A stretch of DNA of 64,000 nt from Dyadobacter fanqingshengii (GTDB lineage Bacteria > Bacteroidota > Bacteroidia > Cytophagales > Spirosomataceae). The notes beneath the pieces are model-generated. The model saw only the letters and a program-made list of their open reading frames with translations, made no database searches and was not told the DNA's origin. Made by a program: the position numbers and the translations under genes. Location: assembly GCF_023822005.2 (NCBI RefSeq), contig NZ_CP098806.1, positions 1,984,001 through 2,048,000 of the forward strand, given 5' to 3'. Every line of letters begins with the position of its first letter. Position 1 is the first letter of the stretch. This document shows, one piece after another, positions 1 through 9,642 of the stretch.

Positions 1-890
1 GCACGTTTTGGTTTGTAAAGCCAGGTTGCACCATTGTCTTTGCTCATGCTGGTTAAGGCATTTTTCCAAAGCCCTACTACCCTGCCGTCTGGTAAATGAT
101 ACGCGCTCAGCGCCTTGTACTCTCCTTTTAATGATATCAAAGGATCGTCGCGGTCTGCCTCTTCAACCCATTGCTGCGTAACGAGTTTGTTTGCCAGCAA
201 TTCTTCGCAAGCATTGACGAATTCCTTATCCCTGCTCTCTGTAAATAGCGGGTAATCCGATTTCTGCTTCCAGGAAGCATTGGGTCTGATGAAATAAATG
301 GGTCCAAAACTGCCGTCTTTCTTAATTTCCCGCACCACACGCCCGATCCCATTCCCATCATTCGGATCGTCTTTGGCATCCAATGCAATGCCATAATAGG
401 CCAGCGTAAGCAATTTTTTGTTTTTGGAAACATAAAAACCCATGCGCTGGTGCATCACCGCGTAAAGATCTTTGGCTGTTCCTGAATGTGTTTTTTTAGT
501 CGTCCCGTCCGGGATTTTATAGGGTGGAAATAAGACAACCGGTTTAGACCAGGTGCGGCCGTCCTTTGAAGTTTGCAACAGCGTTTGCCCTGGCGGAATG
601 TGCTCCCCGACAGGATTGCTCAGGTAATTGAGATAAAAAGTCCCATTCCAATACGCCAGATTCGGCGCATGATTATAAGTCCAGGTTATAGCCGAGTCCT
701 TTCCTGGATCATCGCGGTTAACCCTTAATGTCTGGTAAGAATGCACGCCGATCGCTGGCGTGAGCGCGCCGTGATGGTAATCGACATTCACCAAAGTCTT
801 GCCCGTATAACGGATTGTGTCCTGCGCATGCGAAAGCTGCATGCACAGGACTGCCACCAATGTTGTTATTTTCAGTTTAATATCCGGCAT
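1..890 (-). CDS. Sialidase-like Asp-box propeller protein, 3' end outside window
   Basis: The open frame begins with ATG at 890 and is still open at base 1, so only the first 296 residues are visible. Residues 1-23 form a signal peptide ending in SHAQ. Two Asp-box motifs (S-x-D-x-G-x-T-W type) are visible, SKDGRTWSKP near residue 108 and SKDNGATWLY near 283, as found in sialidase-type beta-propellers. The start overlaps the stop of the upstream susD (877) by 14 nt, which suggests translational coupling and a shared operon. The fold is reasonably clear but the substrate is not. Proteins of this kind are often annotated as exo-sialidase without biochemical support, and other propeller hydrolases or lyases are possible. 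Confidence 0.7.
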   Translation of the reverse strand, partial: MPDIKLKITTLVAVLCMQLSHAQDTIRYTGKTLVNVDYHHGALTPAIGVHSYQTLRVNRDDPGKDSAITWTYNHAPNLAYWNGTFYLNYLSNPVGEHIPPGQTLLQTSKDGRTWSKPVVLFPPYKIPDGTTKKTHSGTAKDLYAVMHQRMGFYVSKNKKLLTLAYYGIALDAKDDPNDGNGIGRVVREIKKDGSFGPIYFIRPNASWKQKSDYPLFTESRDKEFVNACEELLANKLVTQQWVEEADRDDPLISLKGEYKALSAYHLPDGRVVGLWKNALTSMSKDNGATWLYKPKR

Positions 891-2289
891 TCTGTGTTAT
901 TCTTGAGTTCTGATCACGCACAATGTTCGGGATTGGCAAAAGTAATTTGGGTTCGGAAACACTTTTGCCTTTCGCTGTAAGGACCGGAATTGCCCGGTTT
1001 GTTCTTTTCAAGTCAAACCATCTGTGAAATTCGAAGGCAAGTTCAACCCTGCGCTCGTGTTCCAATGCCAGCGGAACTGTATTGTATTTAGCAGGATAAG
1101 CAGCCGTCCCATAAAGTGGCAATGCAGCTCTTTTCCTCACTTCATTCAGATAAGAAACTTCCCCTGTTGCTTCTGTGAGCATTAAAAGCAAATCTGCGTA
1201 ACGCAACACGATAAAATTATTATTAGCTGCGATGCTTTGATTGATCAGCGGCGCAGTCTTGTCCGTCCATTTTTTTGGAAATTTCGCGGCTGTGAAATTG
1301 CCTTTTGCGTCTACAAATCCGGTGTCAATGCTGGCTTCTTTCCGCGTATCCCCTTTTTCGTACTCATTCCAAATGTCGTCTACAACCTGGTTCATGCCTG
1401 CTCCGTAAAAGCCCAGTGCAATGGAATTTGGGAAAAATTCCAGGTAATAATTGCTGTAAGGGTTTGTCGCGCTACCACCAAGAAACTGGATTTCAAAAAT
1501 CGATTCTTTCGTGTTTTTATTTTTCGCGTCCCAAAGCGATGCATAGGAAGGAAGCAGCTCATATTGTTTGCTGTCATAAACCTCTTTCAGCTCTTTTGCA
1601 GCATTGGTTTTATCACCGATCGTTAAATATATCTTGCCCAAAAGCGTCTGTGCAGCCCCTTTCGTGGTCCTACCAACAATGCTGGAAGTTGCGGGCAGTT
1701 TTGCTTTGGCTTCATTCAGATCTTTGATAATCTGCGCATAGATCTCCGTCGAAGGCGAACGTAAAATGTTATAGGCTTCCGCAGCAGTTACCGGCTTCGT
1801 TACCAACGGCACATCGCCCCAGATACGAACCATATTAAAATAGTAAAGCGAACGCAGAAACAACATTTCGCCCTCTGTCTGAGATTTATAAGTGGCGTCA
1901 ATATCAGCCGCGGAAATTTTGTCCAGAATAATGTTAATGTTATAAAGCGACTTATAGAAATCTTGCCAAAACTGGTATACCATTGTATTGGCAGGAGCCA
2001 GCGAATAATCGCGAAACTGCCATTTATCGGCCTGGTTGCCCGAAATATTGAAGATCGTAACATTGTCGGCCATGAGTTCGCCGGCATAGGAAACCGGTCC
2101 TTGCGGGTGGTAAACGGTCACCAATGTATTGTACGCAGCGTTGGTCGCGAGGTCGAAATCCGTTCTGGTTTTATAAAAATTTTCTGCGTTCGGATTGGAG
2201 ATCGGGGCGAGTTCCAGGAAGGAATCTTTACATCCCCACGAAGCCGCAACGAGGCTGATTACTGTGAAGATTTTTATGATATTTTTCAT
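877..2289 (-). CDS. SusD/RagB-family nutrient-binding outer-membrane lipoprotein
   Basis: This 470-residue protein has the usual SusD layout: a short lipoprotein signal with a candidate lipidated Cys20 (context ASWGC), an N-terminal helical TPR-like part, and a C-terminal half with the family ending HRWFDLKR followed by LLLPIP and QNAGY. SusD proteins sit on the cell surface as lids over the partner SusC channel and bind glycans. The gene starts 23 bp after the stop of the adjacent susC (2313) and overlaps the next gene by 14 nt. The lipobox has Trp at -2, which is unusual, but the Cys position suits the family. The ligand cannot be told from sequence. Confidence 0.93.
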   Translation of the reverse strand: MKNIIKIFTVISLVAASWGCKDSFLELAPISNPNAENFYKTRTDFDLATNAAYNTLVTVYHPQGPVSYAGELMADNVTIFNISGNQADKWQFRDYSLAPANTMVYQFWQDFYKSLYNINIILDKISAADIDATYKSQTEGEMLFLRSLYYFNMVRIWGDVPLVTKPVTAAEAYNILRSPSTEIYAQIIKDLNEAKAKLPATSSIVGRTTKGAAQTLLGKIYLTIGDKTNAAKELKEVYDSKQYELLPSYASLWDAKNKNTKESIFEIQFLGGSATNPYSNYYLEFFPNSIALGFYGAGMNQVVDDIWNEYEKGDTRKEASIDTGFVDAKGNFTAAKFPKKWTDKTAPLINQSIAANNNFIVLRYADLLLMLTEATGEVSYLNEVRKRAALPLYGTAAYPAKYNTVPLALEHERRVELAFEFHRWFDLKRTNRAIPVLTAKGKSVSEPKLLLPIPNIVRDQNSRITQNAGY

Positions 2290-2312
2290 TTTCGTTTTTT
2301 GTTTTTGTGCAC

Positions 2313-5300
2313 TTAAAAATCAGCCTTAATCCCAACCGTAATCACCCTTGGCAATGGATAAGATCCATAATCCACCCCCTGAAAGGCCCCCGGAACCGGC
2401 GCGTTTCCGCTGCTGTATGAGCCCGCAGTTTCCATGCTGCTGCTATACGACGTTGTTCCGTAAGTCGTGTTTTCAGGATCATAACCCGTGTATTTGCTGA
2501 ACAAATGCACATTCTCAGCATTCACATAAACCCTGGCACTGCCGATTTTCAGTTTGTTGCTCCACTTCGCAGGCAATGCATACGAAACTCTCACATTTCT
2601 CAATCTCACAAAGGATGCGTCTTCCACCCAGTATGAAGAGAATTGTTTTTGAAGACCCAGATAATTTACCGATGGCTTGAAATGTTTGCCATCACCCGGC
2701 TCGGCTTCCGAACGCCAGTAATTGTACATGCTTGCAAAGAAGTTCCGGCCGTTATCCCAGGTTCCCAGATAACGCACATTGTTGTTGGCAATCTCACCGC
2801 CAAACGATCCCTGAAACAAGAATGAAAGTTCAAAGCCCTTATAACCAACTGTGTTGGTGATGCCGGCGGTAAAATCAGGCTGGTAATTGCCTAGGATGGT
2901 GCGGTCGGCATCCGAAATTTTGCCATCGCCATTTACGTCACGCACTTTCGGATCACCCGGTGTTGTGCTCGCGTGATGCGGATAGGCGTCAATTTCATTT
3001 TGATTATTGAAAACGCCGTCGAAAACATATCCGTAAAAATTCGAAACAGGCTGCCCTACTTCCGTGCGAACCGTCACCACATTGTCTACATACTGGATAG
3101 GCGCATTGCCAGGTCCGAGTTGCAGCACTTTGTTGCGATTTCTTGATAAGTTAAAATCTGTTGTCCAGGTAAAATCTCCAACCAGGTTTTTCGAAGAAAT
3201 ATTCAATTCAACACCACGGTTACGCATCTTGCCAATGTTTGTCAATTGAGAAGAAAAACCCGTAATGTCCGGAACCGGAACAAAAAGAAGCATATCGCGG
3301 GTAATGGAATTGTAATATTCTGCCGACAGGTTTACCCGGTTATTGAAGATTGCCAGATCCACGCCTACATTGAACTGGTTTGTCTTTTCCCAACGCAATC
3401 CTGAGTTAGCCAGGTTACTCACTTTCAACCCGTTAGCAATCGTTGTCCCGTTTACATAAGGAGCGGCGGCAAGCAAACTGATCGCTCCGTAATTCGGAAT
3501 CTGATTGTTCCCCGTCACACCATAACTGGCACGAAGTTTCAGGCTGTTAATGGCATTGACGCCCGATAAAAAGCTTTCGTCTGAAATTAGCCAACCCGCT
3601 GATACAGAAGGAAAATAACCCCACTTGTTATCCTCACCAAAACGCGACATGCCATCACGGCGAATCGCGCCGGTCAGGAAATATTTGTTTTTAAAATTGT
3701 ACTGAACCCTCGCCAGATAGGAAAGCAGCGACCATTCGCTTGCCGTTGTGTTTCCCGCAGTCACCGTTCCCGCATTGAGCGTGTGAACCAGATCGTTGGG
3801 GAAATTATTGGCAGCTACATACATGGTTTCGTCACGCTGTTTTTGGCTGGTGTAGCCCAGCAGTCCCGTCAATGCATGCTCTCCAATCTTCTTTTCGTAG
3901 GTTAATGTATTTTCGCTCAGCCAGTTAAACATATATGCATCACCCGAATTTCCCTGCGCCGCAAGCACAGCTGAGTAGCCATATTTTTGTTTATCATTCC
4001 AATAAAAGGCATTGCGCATGTTGTAAAGGTTCCCACTTAGGCTCGTCCTGAAACGCAGGTTATCCACGATCTCATATTCCAAAAAGCCCGTTGCAAGCGT
4101 ATTAAATGATTTTCTGGACTTGTCAACTTCTCTTGTAAGCGAATATGGATGCCACAAATTCATGTCGGCATAGGAAGTGAAACGGAACCAGGTTGAATTT
4201 GGATCGCGAAAACCCAGATTACCATTTTCGTTGTAAACCGGGAAGTGGGGATTGCTTTGTAAGCCCAGACTGATTACATCACTTTTCCCCTGCGTTCCTT
4301 CTGTGCGATCGAAAATGGAAGTGATGCCCAGGTTCAGACCAACACTTAACTTCTTGCTGATCTGTGTTTTAACATTAGATCTCACTGAGAGACGTTTGTA
4401 GTAATTCGCGTCCAAAACTGCGGTTTGATCCAGATAAGCGGCCGAAAACATGTATTGTGTTTTTTCCGTGCCGCCAGAAATCGTGATCTGTGCATTATAG
4501 GAAGGGGCCGTACGGAACATGACATCCTGCCAGTTTGTGCCTTTCCCGAATTGCTGCGGATTGTTTGTAAAATCTTCGGGAATTTTCAGTGTAGCAGGCC
4601 TTGCACTGTTGGGATCGCTCGCATTACCGCCTTGCGCAGTCCAAGCATTATTTTTCGCATCAACATATGTTTCAATATACTGCTGCGCGTCCATCATTTT
4701 AACCCGGCGAACGACTTTTTGAGAACCATATTCAACATTGGCGCTCACACTCACTTTTCCCGGCTTGCCCATTTTAGTCGTAACCAAAATGACACCGCTG
4801 GAACCTCTCGAACCATAAATTGCAGCCGAAGACGCATCTTTCAAAACTTCAATAGATTCAATATCCTGCGGGTTAATGAGGTTCAAGTTGAAGTTTTCAA
4901 GCGGAACGCCGTCTACAACGATCAGCGGATTTGTCCCGGCTGTAATCGAGCTGACCCCACGAATTTTGATCACCGGAGAAGCACCCGGCGCACCTTGCGA
5001 TTGCGAAATGTTAACCCCTGGCAATGTTCCTGCAAGCGATTGCGTCACATTACTGAAAGAGCGGTCTTTGAATTTATCGTAATTAATGGAAATAACCGCC
5101 CCTGTTACAGCACGTTTGCTTTGCGTTCCGTAACCGACTACAACCATTTCTTCCAGCGATTTGCTTTCTGAAACAAGCTTTACCGAGATATCCGAGCGGC
5201 TCCCCACAGTTTCTTCAACTGATTGATATCCAACGAAGCTGAACACAAGCACCGTTTCCGCATTAGGCACTTCGATCTGGAATGTTCCATCCGAGCCCGT

Positions 5301-5459
5301 TGTCGTTCCCCGCTGTGTTCCTTTGATCACGACACTCACGCCCGGTAACGGATCGGTATCGTTAACACCCGTTACGCTGCCCTTCACAGCGAAACTCTGC
5401 GCATTGACCACGGGCACCGCCAGTATAAATGCCAGGATGATCGGTAAGAGTTTTCTCAT
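2313..5459 (-). CDS. SusC/RagA-family TonB-dependent outer-membrane receptor
   Basis: A TonB-dependent channel of the SusC type that would import oligosaccharides with its SusD partner encoded immediately downstream. From the ATG at 5459 it has a signal peptide ending PVVNAQ, then a carboxypeptidase-regulatory-like beta-sandwich (VKGSVTGVND onward), the motif MVVVGYGTQSKRAV, a plug domain with IEVLKDASSAAIYGSRG, and a long beta-barrel ending in an aromatic strand with the terminal residues KADF. The frame is open 21 codons further upstream, but that extension is lysine-rich and would bury the signal peptide, so I chose the internal ATG. No STN domain is present, so control by a cognate FecR is not expected. 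Confidence 0.93.
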   Translation of the reverse strand: MRKLLPIILAFILAVPVVNAQSFAVKGSVTGVNDTDPLPGVSVVIKGTQRGTTTGSDGTFQIEVPNAETVLVFSFVGYQSVEETVGSRSDISVKLVSESKSLEEMVVVGYGTQSKRAVTGAVISINYDKFKDRSFSNVTQSLAGTLPGVNISQSQGAPGASPVIKIRGVSSITAGTNPLIVVDGVPLENFNLNLINPQDIESIEVLKDASSAAIYGSRGSSGVILVTTKMGKPGKVSVSANVEYGSQKVVRRVKMMDAQQYIETYVDAKNNAWTAQGGNASDPNSARPATLKIPEDFTNNPQQFGKGTNWQDVMFRTAPSYNAQITISGGTEKTQYMFSAAYLDQTAVLDANYYKRLSVRSNVKTQISKKLSVGLNLGITSIFDRTEGTQGKSDVISLGLQSNPHFPVYNENGNLGFRDPNSTWFRFTSYADMNLWHPYSLTREVDKSRKSFNTLATGFLEYEIVDNLRFRTSLSGNLYNMRNAFYWNDKQKYGYSAVLAAQGNSGDAYMFNWLSENTLTYEKKIGEHALTGLLGYTSQKQRDETMYVAANNFPNDLVHTLNAGTVTAGNTTASEWSLLSYLARVQYNFKNKYFLTGAIRRDGMSRFGEDNKWGYFPSVSAGWLISDESFLSGVNAINSLKLRASYGVTGNNQIPNYGAISLLAAAPYVNGTTIANGLKVSNLANSGLRWEKTNQFNVGVDLAIFNNRVNLSAEYYNSITRDMLLFVPVPDITGFSSQLTNIGKMRNRGVELNISSKNLVGDFTWTTDFNLSRNRNKVLQLGPGNAPIQYVDNVVTVRTEVGQPVSNFYGYVFDGVFNNQNEIDAYPHHASTTPGDPKVRDVNGDGKISDADRTILGNYQPDFTAGITNTVGYKGFELSFLFQGSFGGEIANNNVRYLGTWDNGRNFFASMYNYWRSEAEPGDGKHFKPSVNYLGLQKQFSSYWVEDASFVRLRNVRVSYALPAKWSNKLKIGSARVYVNAENVHLFSKYTGYDPENTTYGTTSYSSSMETAGSYSSGNAPVPGAFQGVDYGSYPLPRVITVGIKADF

Positions 5460-5572
5460 ATTGCAGTTTTCTTTTATTTTCTTTTTTATTCTATTTTTTA
5501 CGAAAAATAGGAACATTTTCATTCACAAAAAATAAATTGGTAATATTTATGTCTTATTTCGATAAAAAATTG

Positions 5573-5588
5573 TTCAAATCCATTTGAA
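5573..5588. promoter_or_regulatory. Candidate operator, 7-bp inverted repeat upstream of susC
   Basis: Perfect arms TTCAAAT and ATTTGAA separated by 2 bp lie about 115 bp upstream of the susC start at 5459, between the terminator of the kinase gene and susC. The position suits a regulator-binding site, but no regulator gene lies beside this locus, so the role is inferred. In an AT-rich spacer such a palindrome could also arise by chance. Confidence 0.3.
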
Positions 5589-5649
5589 ACTATCGTTTTG
5601 GCTATGAGTGGACCCTCGCAGTGTGTTCCGTTCGGAGAAATAAAAAACA

Positions 5650-5680
5650 AAATAAAAAAACCCATGCATGAAGCACGGGT
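5650..5680 (-). terminator. Rho-independent terminator after the FGGY kinase gene
   Basis: Read on the minus strand, an 8-bp stem (ACCCGTGC with GCATGGGT, one G-T pair) with a 5-nt loop is followed by a long T-rich run. It lies about 50 bp after the kinase stop codon and closes the long pectin-type operon, separating it from the susC/susD pair at 877-5459. Confidence 0.85.
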
Positions 5681-5728
5681 GCGGAGGTTGTTACGGACGT
5701 TACAGACCAATCAAATTTTACAGATCAA

Positions 5729-7210
5729 TCAGCCAATCGCTTCCAGCCAACCCTGATATCCGGATCTTGCTGTGGATGTATCGCCGGACGGATTCACCGT
5801 GGAATGATTGCTATTCAGATTTTTCAAAAACGCAATGCTCTCATAAACGCCGGCTTGTAATCCAGCCAGATAAGCAGCACCCAAAGCTGAAACTTCGGGA
5901 AATCCCAGATTAACCACCGGTTTTTCGAGCACATCAGCCAGGAATTGAACGACGAATGTATTGGCAGTGAGCCCGCCATCTATTTTTAATTCTTGCAACA
6001 AAATGCCCGTATCCGACTCCATAGCCGTAATTACATCTTTGATCTGATAAGGAATGGATTCCAATGCTGCTCTTACTACGTGATTTTTGTTACAATCAAA
6101 AGTCAGGCCGATTATAGAGGCTTTTCGGCTCATATCCCAATGCGGCGCACCAAGCCCGCTGAATGCCGGGACCAGATATACGCCGTTATTGTCCCGGACC
6201 GCATTCGCCATTTCCTGTGTATCCGTAATATCGCCGAACATTCCGAGGTTATTTTTTAACCATAAAATCGTTGCGCCGCAAGTAACAATAACGCCTTCCA
6301 GCGCATATTCCACATGTTCGCCCGTGCTCCAACCAATGGTCGTAACCATGCCATTTTGCGACGATTTTGACTTTTCGCCAATGTTCATTAAGATGGAAGA
6401 ACCTGTCCCTAGTGTTGCTTTCGCAATACCCGGCGCGAAACAGCCTTCTCCAAAAGCAGCAGCGTGCGAATCGCCGATCATGGCGGAAACGTCAATTTTG
6501 GTTTCCAGTAATCCACCAAAGTCCGTGGCCCCGAAAGACGAGGAAGACGCCTGTATATCAGGGAGTTGAATATTACTCAAATCCAATTTTCCAAGCAAAT
6601 CTCTGTCCCAATCCAGCGTTTCGAGATTGAAAAACAATGTTCGGGAAGCATTTGTGTGATCGGTAAGATAGCGTTCGCCGTTCGTCAACTTATAGAGCAG
6701 CCAGGTGTCGATTGTTCCGAAAAATGCTTTTCCCGCCTGAATAGCGCTTGTTACCCCTGCATTATGTTCATTCAGCCAAATCACTTTTGAACCTGAAAAG
6801 TACGGATCAATCAACAAGCCCGTTTTCTGCCTGATCTCAGTTTCCAGGCCGGAGATTTTCAAGCGTTCACAGATTGCAACGGATCTTTTACATTGCCAAA
6901 CCACGGCCGGGCACAGCGGTTTTCCTTTCTCATCCCATAAAACAAAGGTCTCACGCTGATTGGAAATACCGCACGCTGTTATGTCAGAAGGAATTCCGTC
7001 TTTCGCCTTGAAGTCCGCCAAACATTGCCTGACCGAGCTTAATACATTCTGATAAATTTCTTCCGGGTCCTGCTCCACGAGTCCGCCGTCCAGATAATTT
7101 GTTAGAAGTGGCTCGACGCCACGGGCAACTGCTACGCCATTCTGATCAAAAACAACTGTCTTGGTGCTGCTAGTACCTTGGTCGATAGCAAGAATAAATG
7201 AGCCGTTCAT
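5729..7210 (-). CDS. glpK: FGGY-family carbohydrate kinase, glycerol kinase-like
   Basis: The 493-residue length and overall pattern match glycerol kinase: N-terminal phosphate loop AIDQGTSSTK (residues 8-17), NQRET (84-88), VWQCKRS (104-110), IDPYFSGSK (134-142), GTIDTW (165-170), GTGSS and FSGLGAPHWD. It would phosphorylate a polyol or sugar in the cytoplasm using ATP. Compared with E. coli GlpK, Arg86, Glu87, Tyr137 and Asp247 of the glycerol site are kept, but the Gln after that Asp is Ser248, followed by His (GDSHAA instead of GDQQAA). A substrate other than glycerol is therefore possible. It is the last gene of the pectin-type operon, 67 bp after the GH95 gene and just before a strong terminator. 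No glycerol facilitator or glycerol-3-phosphate dehydrogenase is near. Confidence 0.78.
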   Translation of the reverse strand: MNGSFILAIDQGTSSTKTVVFDQNGVAVARGVEPLLTNYLDGGLVEQDPEEIYQNVLSSVRQCLADFKAKDGIPSDITACGISNQRETFVLWDEKGKPLCPAVVWQCKRSVAICERLKISGLETEIRQKTGLLIDPYFSGSKVIWLNEHNAGVTSAIQAGKAFFGTIDTWLLYKLTNGERYLTDHTNASRTLFFNLETLDWDRDLLGKLDLSNIQLPDIQASSSSFGATDFGGLLETKIDVSAMIGDSHAAAFGEGCFAPGIAKATLGTGSSILMNIGEKSKSSQNGMVTTIGWSTGEHVEYALEGVIVTCGATILWLKNNLGMFGDITDTQEMANAVRDNNGVYLVPAFSGLGAPHWDMSRKASIIGLTFDCNKNHVVRAALESIPYQIKDVITAMESDTGILLQELKIDGGLTANTFVVQFLADVLEKPVVNLGFPEVSALGAAYLAGLQAGVYESIAFLKNLNSNHSTVNPSGDTSTARSGYQGWLEAIG

Positions 7211-7277
7211 GGGAAATCAGATTCGGAAAGAAAATAAAAGAAAAACATTCGCAAGTAAAGAAAAATACCCTGCGCGT

Positions 7278-9593
7278 TTACTGTAATTTTAGATCAGCAT
7301 TGAGTTTGTAATGTTTCCCTTTCACTGTATCAAAGGAAAAACGCTTCGCGCCATAGCGCACATTGCATTTGTTACCCGCTTTGGATAGAATGTCAACGGA
7401 TTGCAACTGGCCTTTCTTCCATTCCATCGTAATCTCAAAACCGCCCCTGGCCACCAAACCAGACACTTTTCCGTCTGGCAACGCGTTGGGCAGCGCGGGC
7501 AATAAATGCAATTCTCCCAGATGACTCTGCACGAGCAGTTCCAGAATCCCCGCTGCCCCGCCAAAATTCCCATCGATCTGAAAAGGCGGATGTGCATCGA
7601 AAAGGTTGGGATAGGATCCTCCCCCGCCCTTTTTCACGGAAGCGTCCATAATGGGATTGAACAGCTTTCTGATCATAGCATAAGCATGCTCGCCATCCAG
7701 AAACCGTGCCCAGTAATTGATTTTCCAGGCCAGACTCCACCCAGTTCCATCATCGCCCCGGAATTCCAGTGATTTTTTTGCAGCATTGATGAGTTCGGGT
7801 GTCTTCTCAGGAGTAATTTCCTCGCCCGGATATACGCCCCACAGATGCGAAACGTGCCTGTGGTGGTTGGTTGTATCGTCTATATCCGTCATCCATTCCT
7901 GCAACTGGCCTGCTCTACCAACCTGATTAGGAGCAGTTTGTGAAGCTAATTTTTCCAGTTTTGCAGCAAATGGCTGATCCGTTTTCAGCACATGCGCACT
8001 TTCAATGCAAGCTTTAAAAAGTCCTCTTATAATCTGATGATCCATCGTTGGCCCCGCCACTAAACCGCCGTTTTCAGGAGAATTGGAGGGAGAACTGATC
8101 AGCAGTCCGGTTTTCGGATCTTTTACCAGAAAATCTACAAAAAATTCGGCTGCCCCTTTCATGAGTGGATAAGCCGTTTTTTCGAGAAAAACTTTATCCT
8201 GCGTAAAGCGGTAATGTTCCCACAAATGCAGGCTCAACCACGCCCCGCCCGTGACCCAAATCCCATGATCAGATGCATTGATCGGTGCGGCACCGCGCCA
8301 TACGTCGGTGTTGTGATGCACCAGCCAGCCGTTGGTATTATAATGTTCCTTTGCAACCTCCGAGCCGGTTCGCGACAGATCGCGGATCAGCGCGAAAAGG
8401 GGTTGGTGACATTCAGCCAGATTCCCCATTTCAACCGGCCAGTAATTCATTTCGGTGTTGATGTTCACGGTGTATTTGCTGTCCCACGAAGGTTTCAGCT
8501 GATGGTTCCACTTTCCCTGCAAGTTGGCCGCGTGCGTGCCGGGACGACTGCTAGCAATGAGCAAATAACGCGCATACTGCACGTACAAGGCCAAAAATGC
8601 GGGATCATCAGGATTGTCTTTGAATTGTAAAAGGCGTTCGTCGGTGGGTAATGCACCGTTATTTTTGGCCGGAAGATCCAGATGGAACCTGGAAAAAAGC
8701 TTTTGATGATCCGTCAAGTGCTCCTTGAGTGCTTGCTCATAAACGGGCGCATTTTTTAATAGGGAAGCCGTTTTTGTGGTGGGCTTACCGGAAACTGTTT
8801 TGTAATCAATATAATTGGTTGCCGCTGAAAGAATGAGCGTCGCCGTTGTGGCATTTTGAATGCTGAGCTTGCCATCCTTCTGACTTACTTTCCCATCGGT
8901 CTGCACTTTCATTTTGGCAACGCCTTCCAGGACACCATTGTCAACTTTTACGTTCAATGTCAACTCACCAGCATTGCCGGTCACCTTTTTGTTTGCATGA
9001 ATCGCGTCCAGCCGGACCGCAAAATTGAGCTTCCCAGACTGGTCTGCGGTGAGCTTTACATAAATCGCTTTGGCAGGATAACTCGCAAAAACTGCTCTTT
9101 TGAAACCAACATTTCCGCTTTTATAGGAGACAAGCGCAATTCCCTTTTCAAGGTCCAACTCCCGGCGATAATCCGTTGCATTAGAATGATCCGGGAAATC
9201 AATGTATAAATCTCCAAAAGCCTGATAGGCCATTTGTCTCAGCGGAATGCCCATAAATTGCTCGGAAGCAAGCTTTTCCGCTTCTTTTTGCCTGCCCTCA
9301 TTTAACAGCGTGCGGATTTCGCCTAAATATTTGCTCGCGCCTTTGTTCGCGTAACTCCTCGGTTCACCTGTCCATAAAGTCTCCTCATTAAACTGGATCC
9401 GCTCACTTGCAATGCCCCCAAAAACCATTGCCGCCAGGCACCCGTTACCAACCGGAAGCGCGTCCTCCCATTGTCTGGAAGGTTGTTTATACCAAAGTTT
9501 CAGATCCTGCGCACGGGTTATGAAAGTGTTTAAACTTATCAAAAGCCCAAGCATCAATGTTGTTCTATTAAAATATAAGGTCCTGAAAATCAT
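7278..9593 (-). CDS. Glycoside hydrolase family 95 protein (alpha-L-fucosidase/alpha-L-galactosidase type)
   Basis: A secreted family 95 enzyme, about 771 residues from the ATG at 9593. The frame reaches a TTG at 9614, but the ATG directly precedes a normal signal peptide. Numbering from that upstream TTG: the N-terminal beta-sandwich carries ALPVGNGCLAAMVFGG (52-67) and FNEETLWTG (75-83); the (alpha/alpha)6 domain has NINTEMNYWP (384-393), SPSNSPEN with Glu514, and PPFQIDGNFGG with Asp681. These match the Asn/Asn/Glu/Asp set of the family. GH95 enzymes remove terminal alpha-L-fucose or alpha-L-galactose by inversion. In this pectin-type operon, L-Fuc or L-Gal side chains of pectin or xyloglucan are plausible substrates; that is inference from context. 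Confidence 0.88.
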   Translation of the reverse strand: MIFRTLYFNRTTLMLGLLISLNTFITRAQDLKLWYKQPSRQWEDALPVGNGCLAAMVFGGIASERIQFNEETLWTGEPRSYANKGASKYLGEIRTLLNEGRQKEAEKLASEQFMGIPLRQMAYQAFGDLYIDFPDHSNATDYRRELDLEKGIALVSYKSGNVGFKRAVFASYPAKAIYVKLTADQSGKLNFAVRLDAIHANKKVTGNAGELTLNVKVDNGVLEGVAKMKVQTDGKVSQKDGKLSIQNATTATLILSAATNYIDYKTVSGKPTTKTASLLKNAPVYEQALKEHLTDHQKLFSRFHLDLPAKNNGALPTDERLLQFKDNPDDPAFLALYVQYARYLLIASSRPGTHAANLQGKWNHQLKPSWDSKYTVNINTEMNYWPVEMGNLAECHQPLFALIRDLSRTGSEVAKEHYNTNGWLVHHNTDVWRGAAPINASDHGIWVTGGAWLSLHLWEHYRFTQDKVFLEKTAYPLMKGAAEFFVDFLVKDPKTGLLISSPSNSPENGGLVAGPTMDHQIIRGLFKACIESAHVLKTDQPFAAKLEKLASQTAPNQVGRAGQLQEWMTDIDDTTNHHRHVSHLWGVYPGEEITPEKTPELINAAKKSLEFRGDDGTGWSLAWKINYWARFLDGEHAYAMIRKLFNPIMDASVKKGGGGSYPNLFDAHPPFQIDGNFGGAAGILELLVQSHLGELHLLPALPNALPDGKVSGLVARGGFEITMEWKKGQLQSVDILSKAGNKCNVRYGAKRFSFDTVKGKHYKLNADLKLQ

Positions 9594-9642
9594 TTGGTAA
9601 TGTTTAAATTTCAAAAAATTAGAAAGCGTCGTTACTCAGCTA

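Noticed and set aside
4425..5171. Plus-strand frame of 248 codons opposite susC
   Set aside because: It is antisense to a conserved susC plug region; composition reflects the complement of that gene and no domain is visible.
5519..5710. Minus-strand frame of 63 codons upstream of susC
   Set aside because: It runs through the terminator hairpin and the susC leader and has no family features.
6087..6569. Plus-strand frame of 160 codons opposite the FGGY kinase
   Set aside because: It is the antisense shadow of a conserved kinase gene with no own motif.
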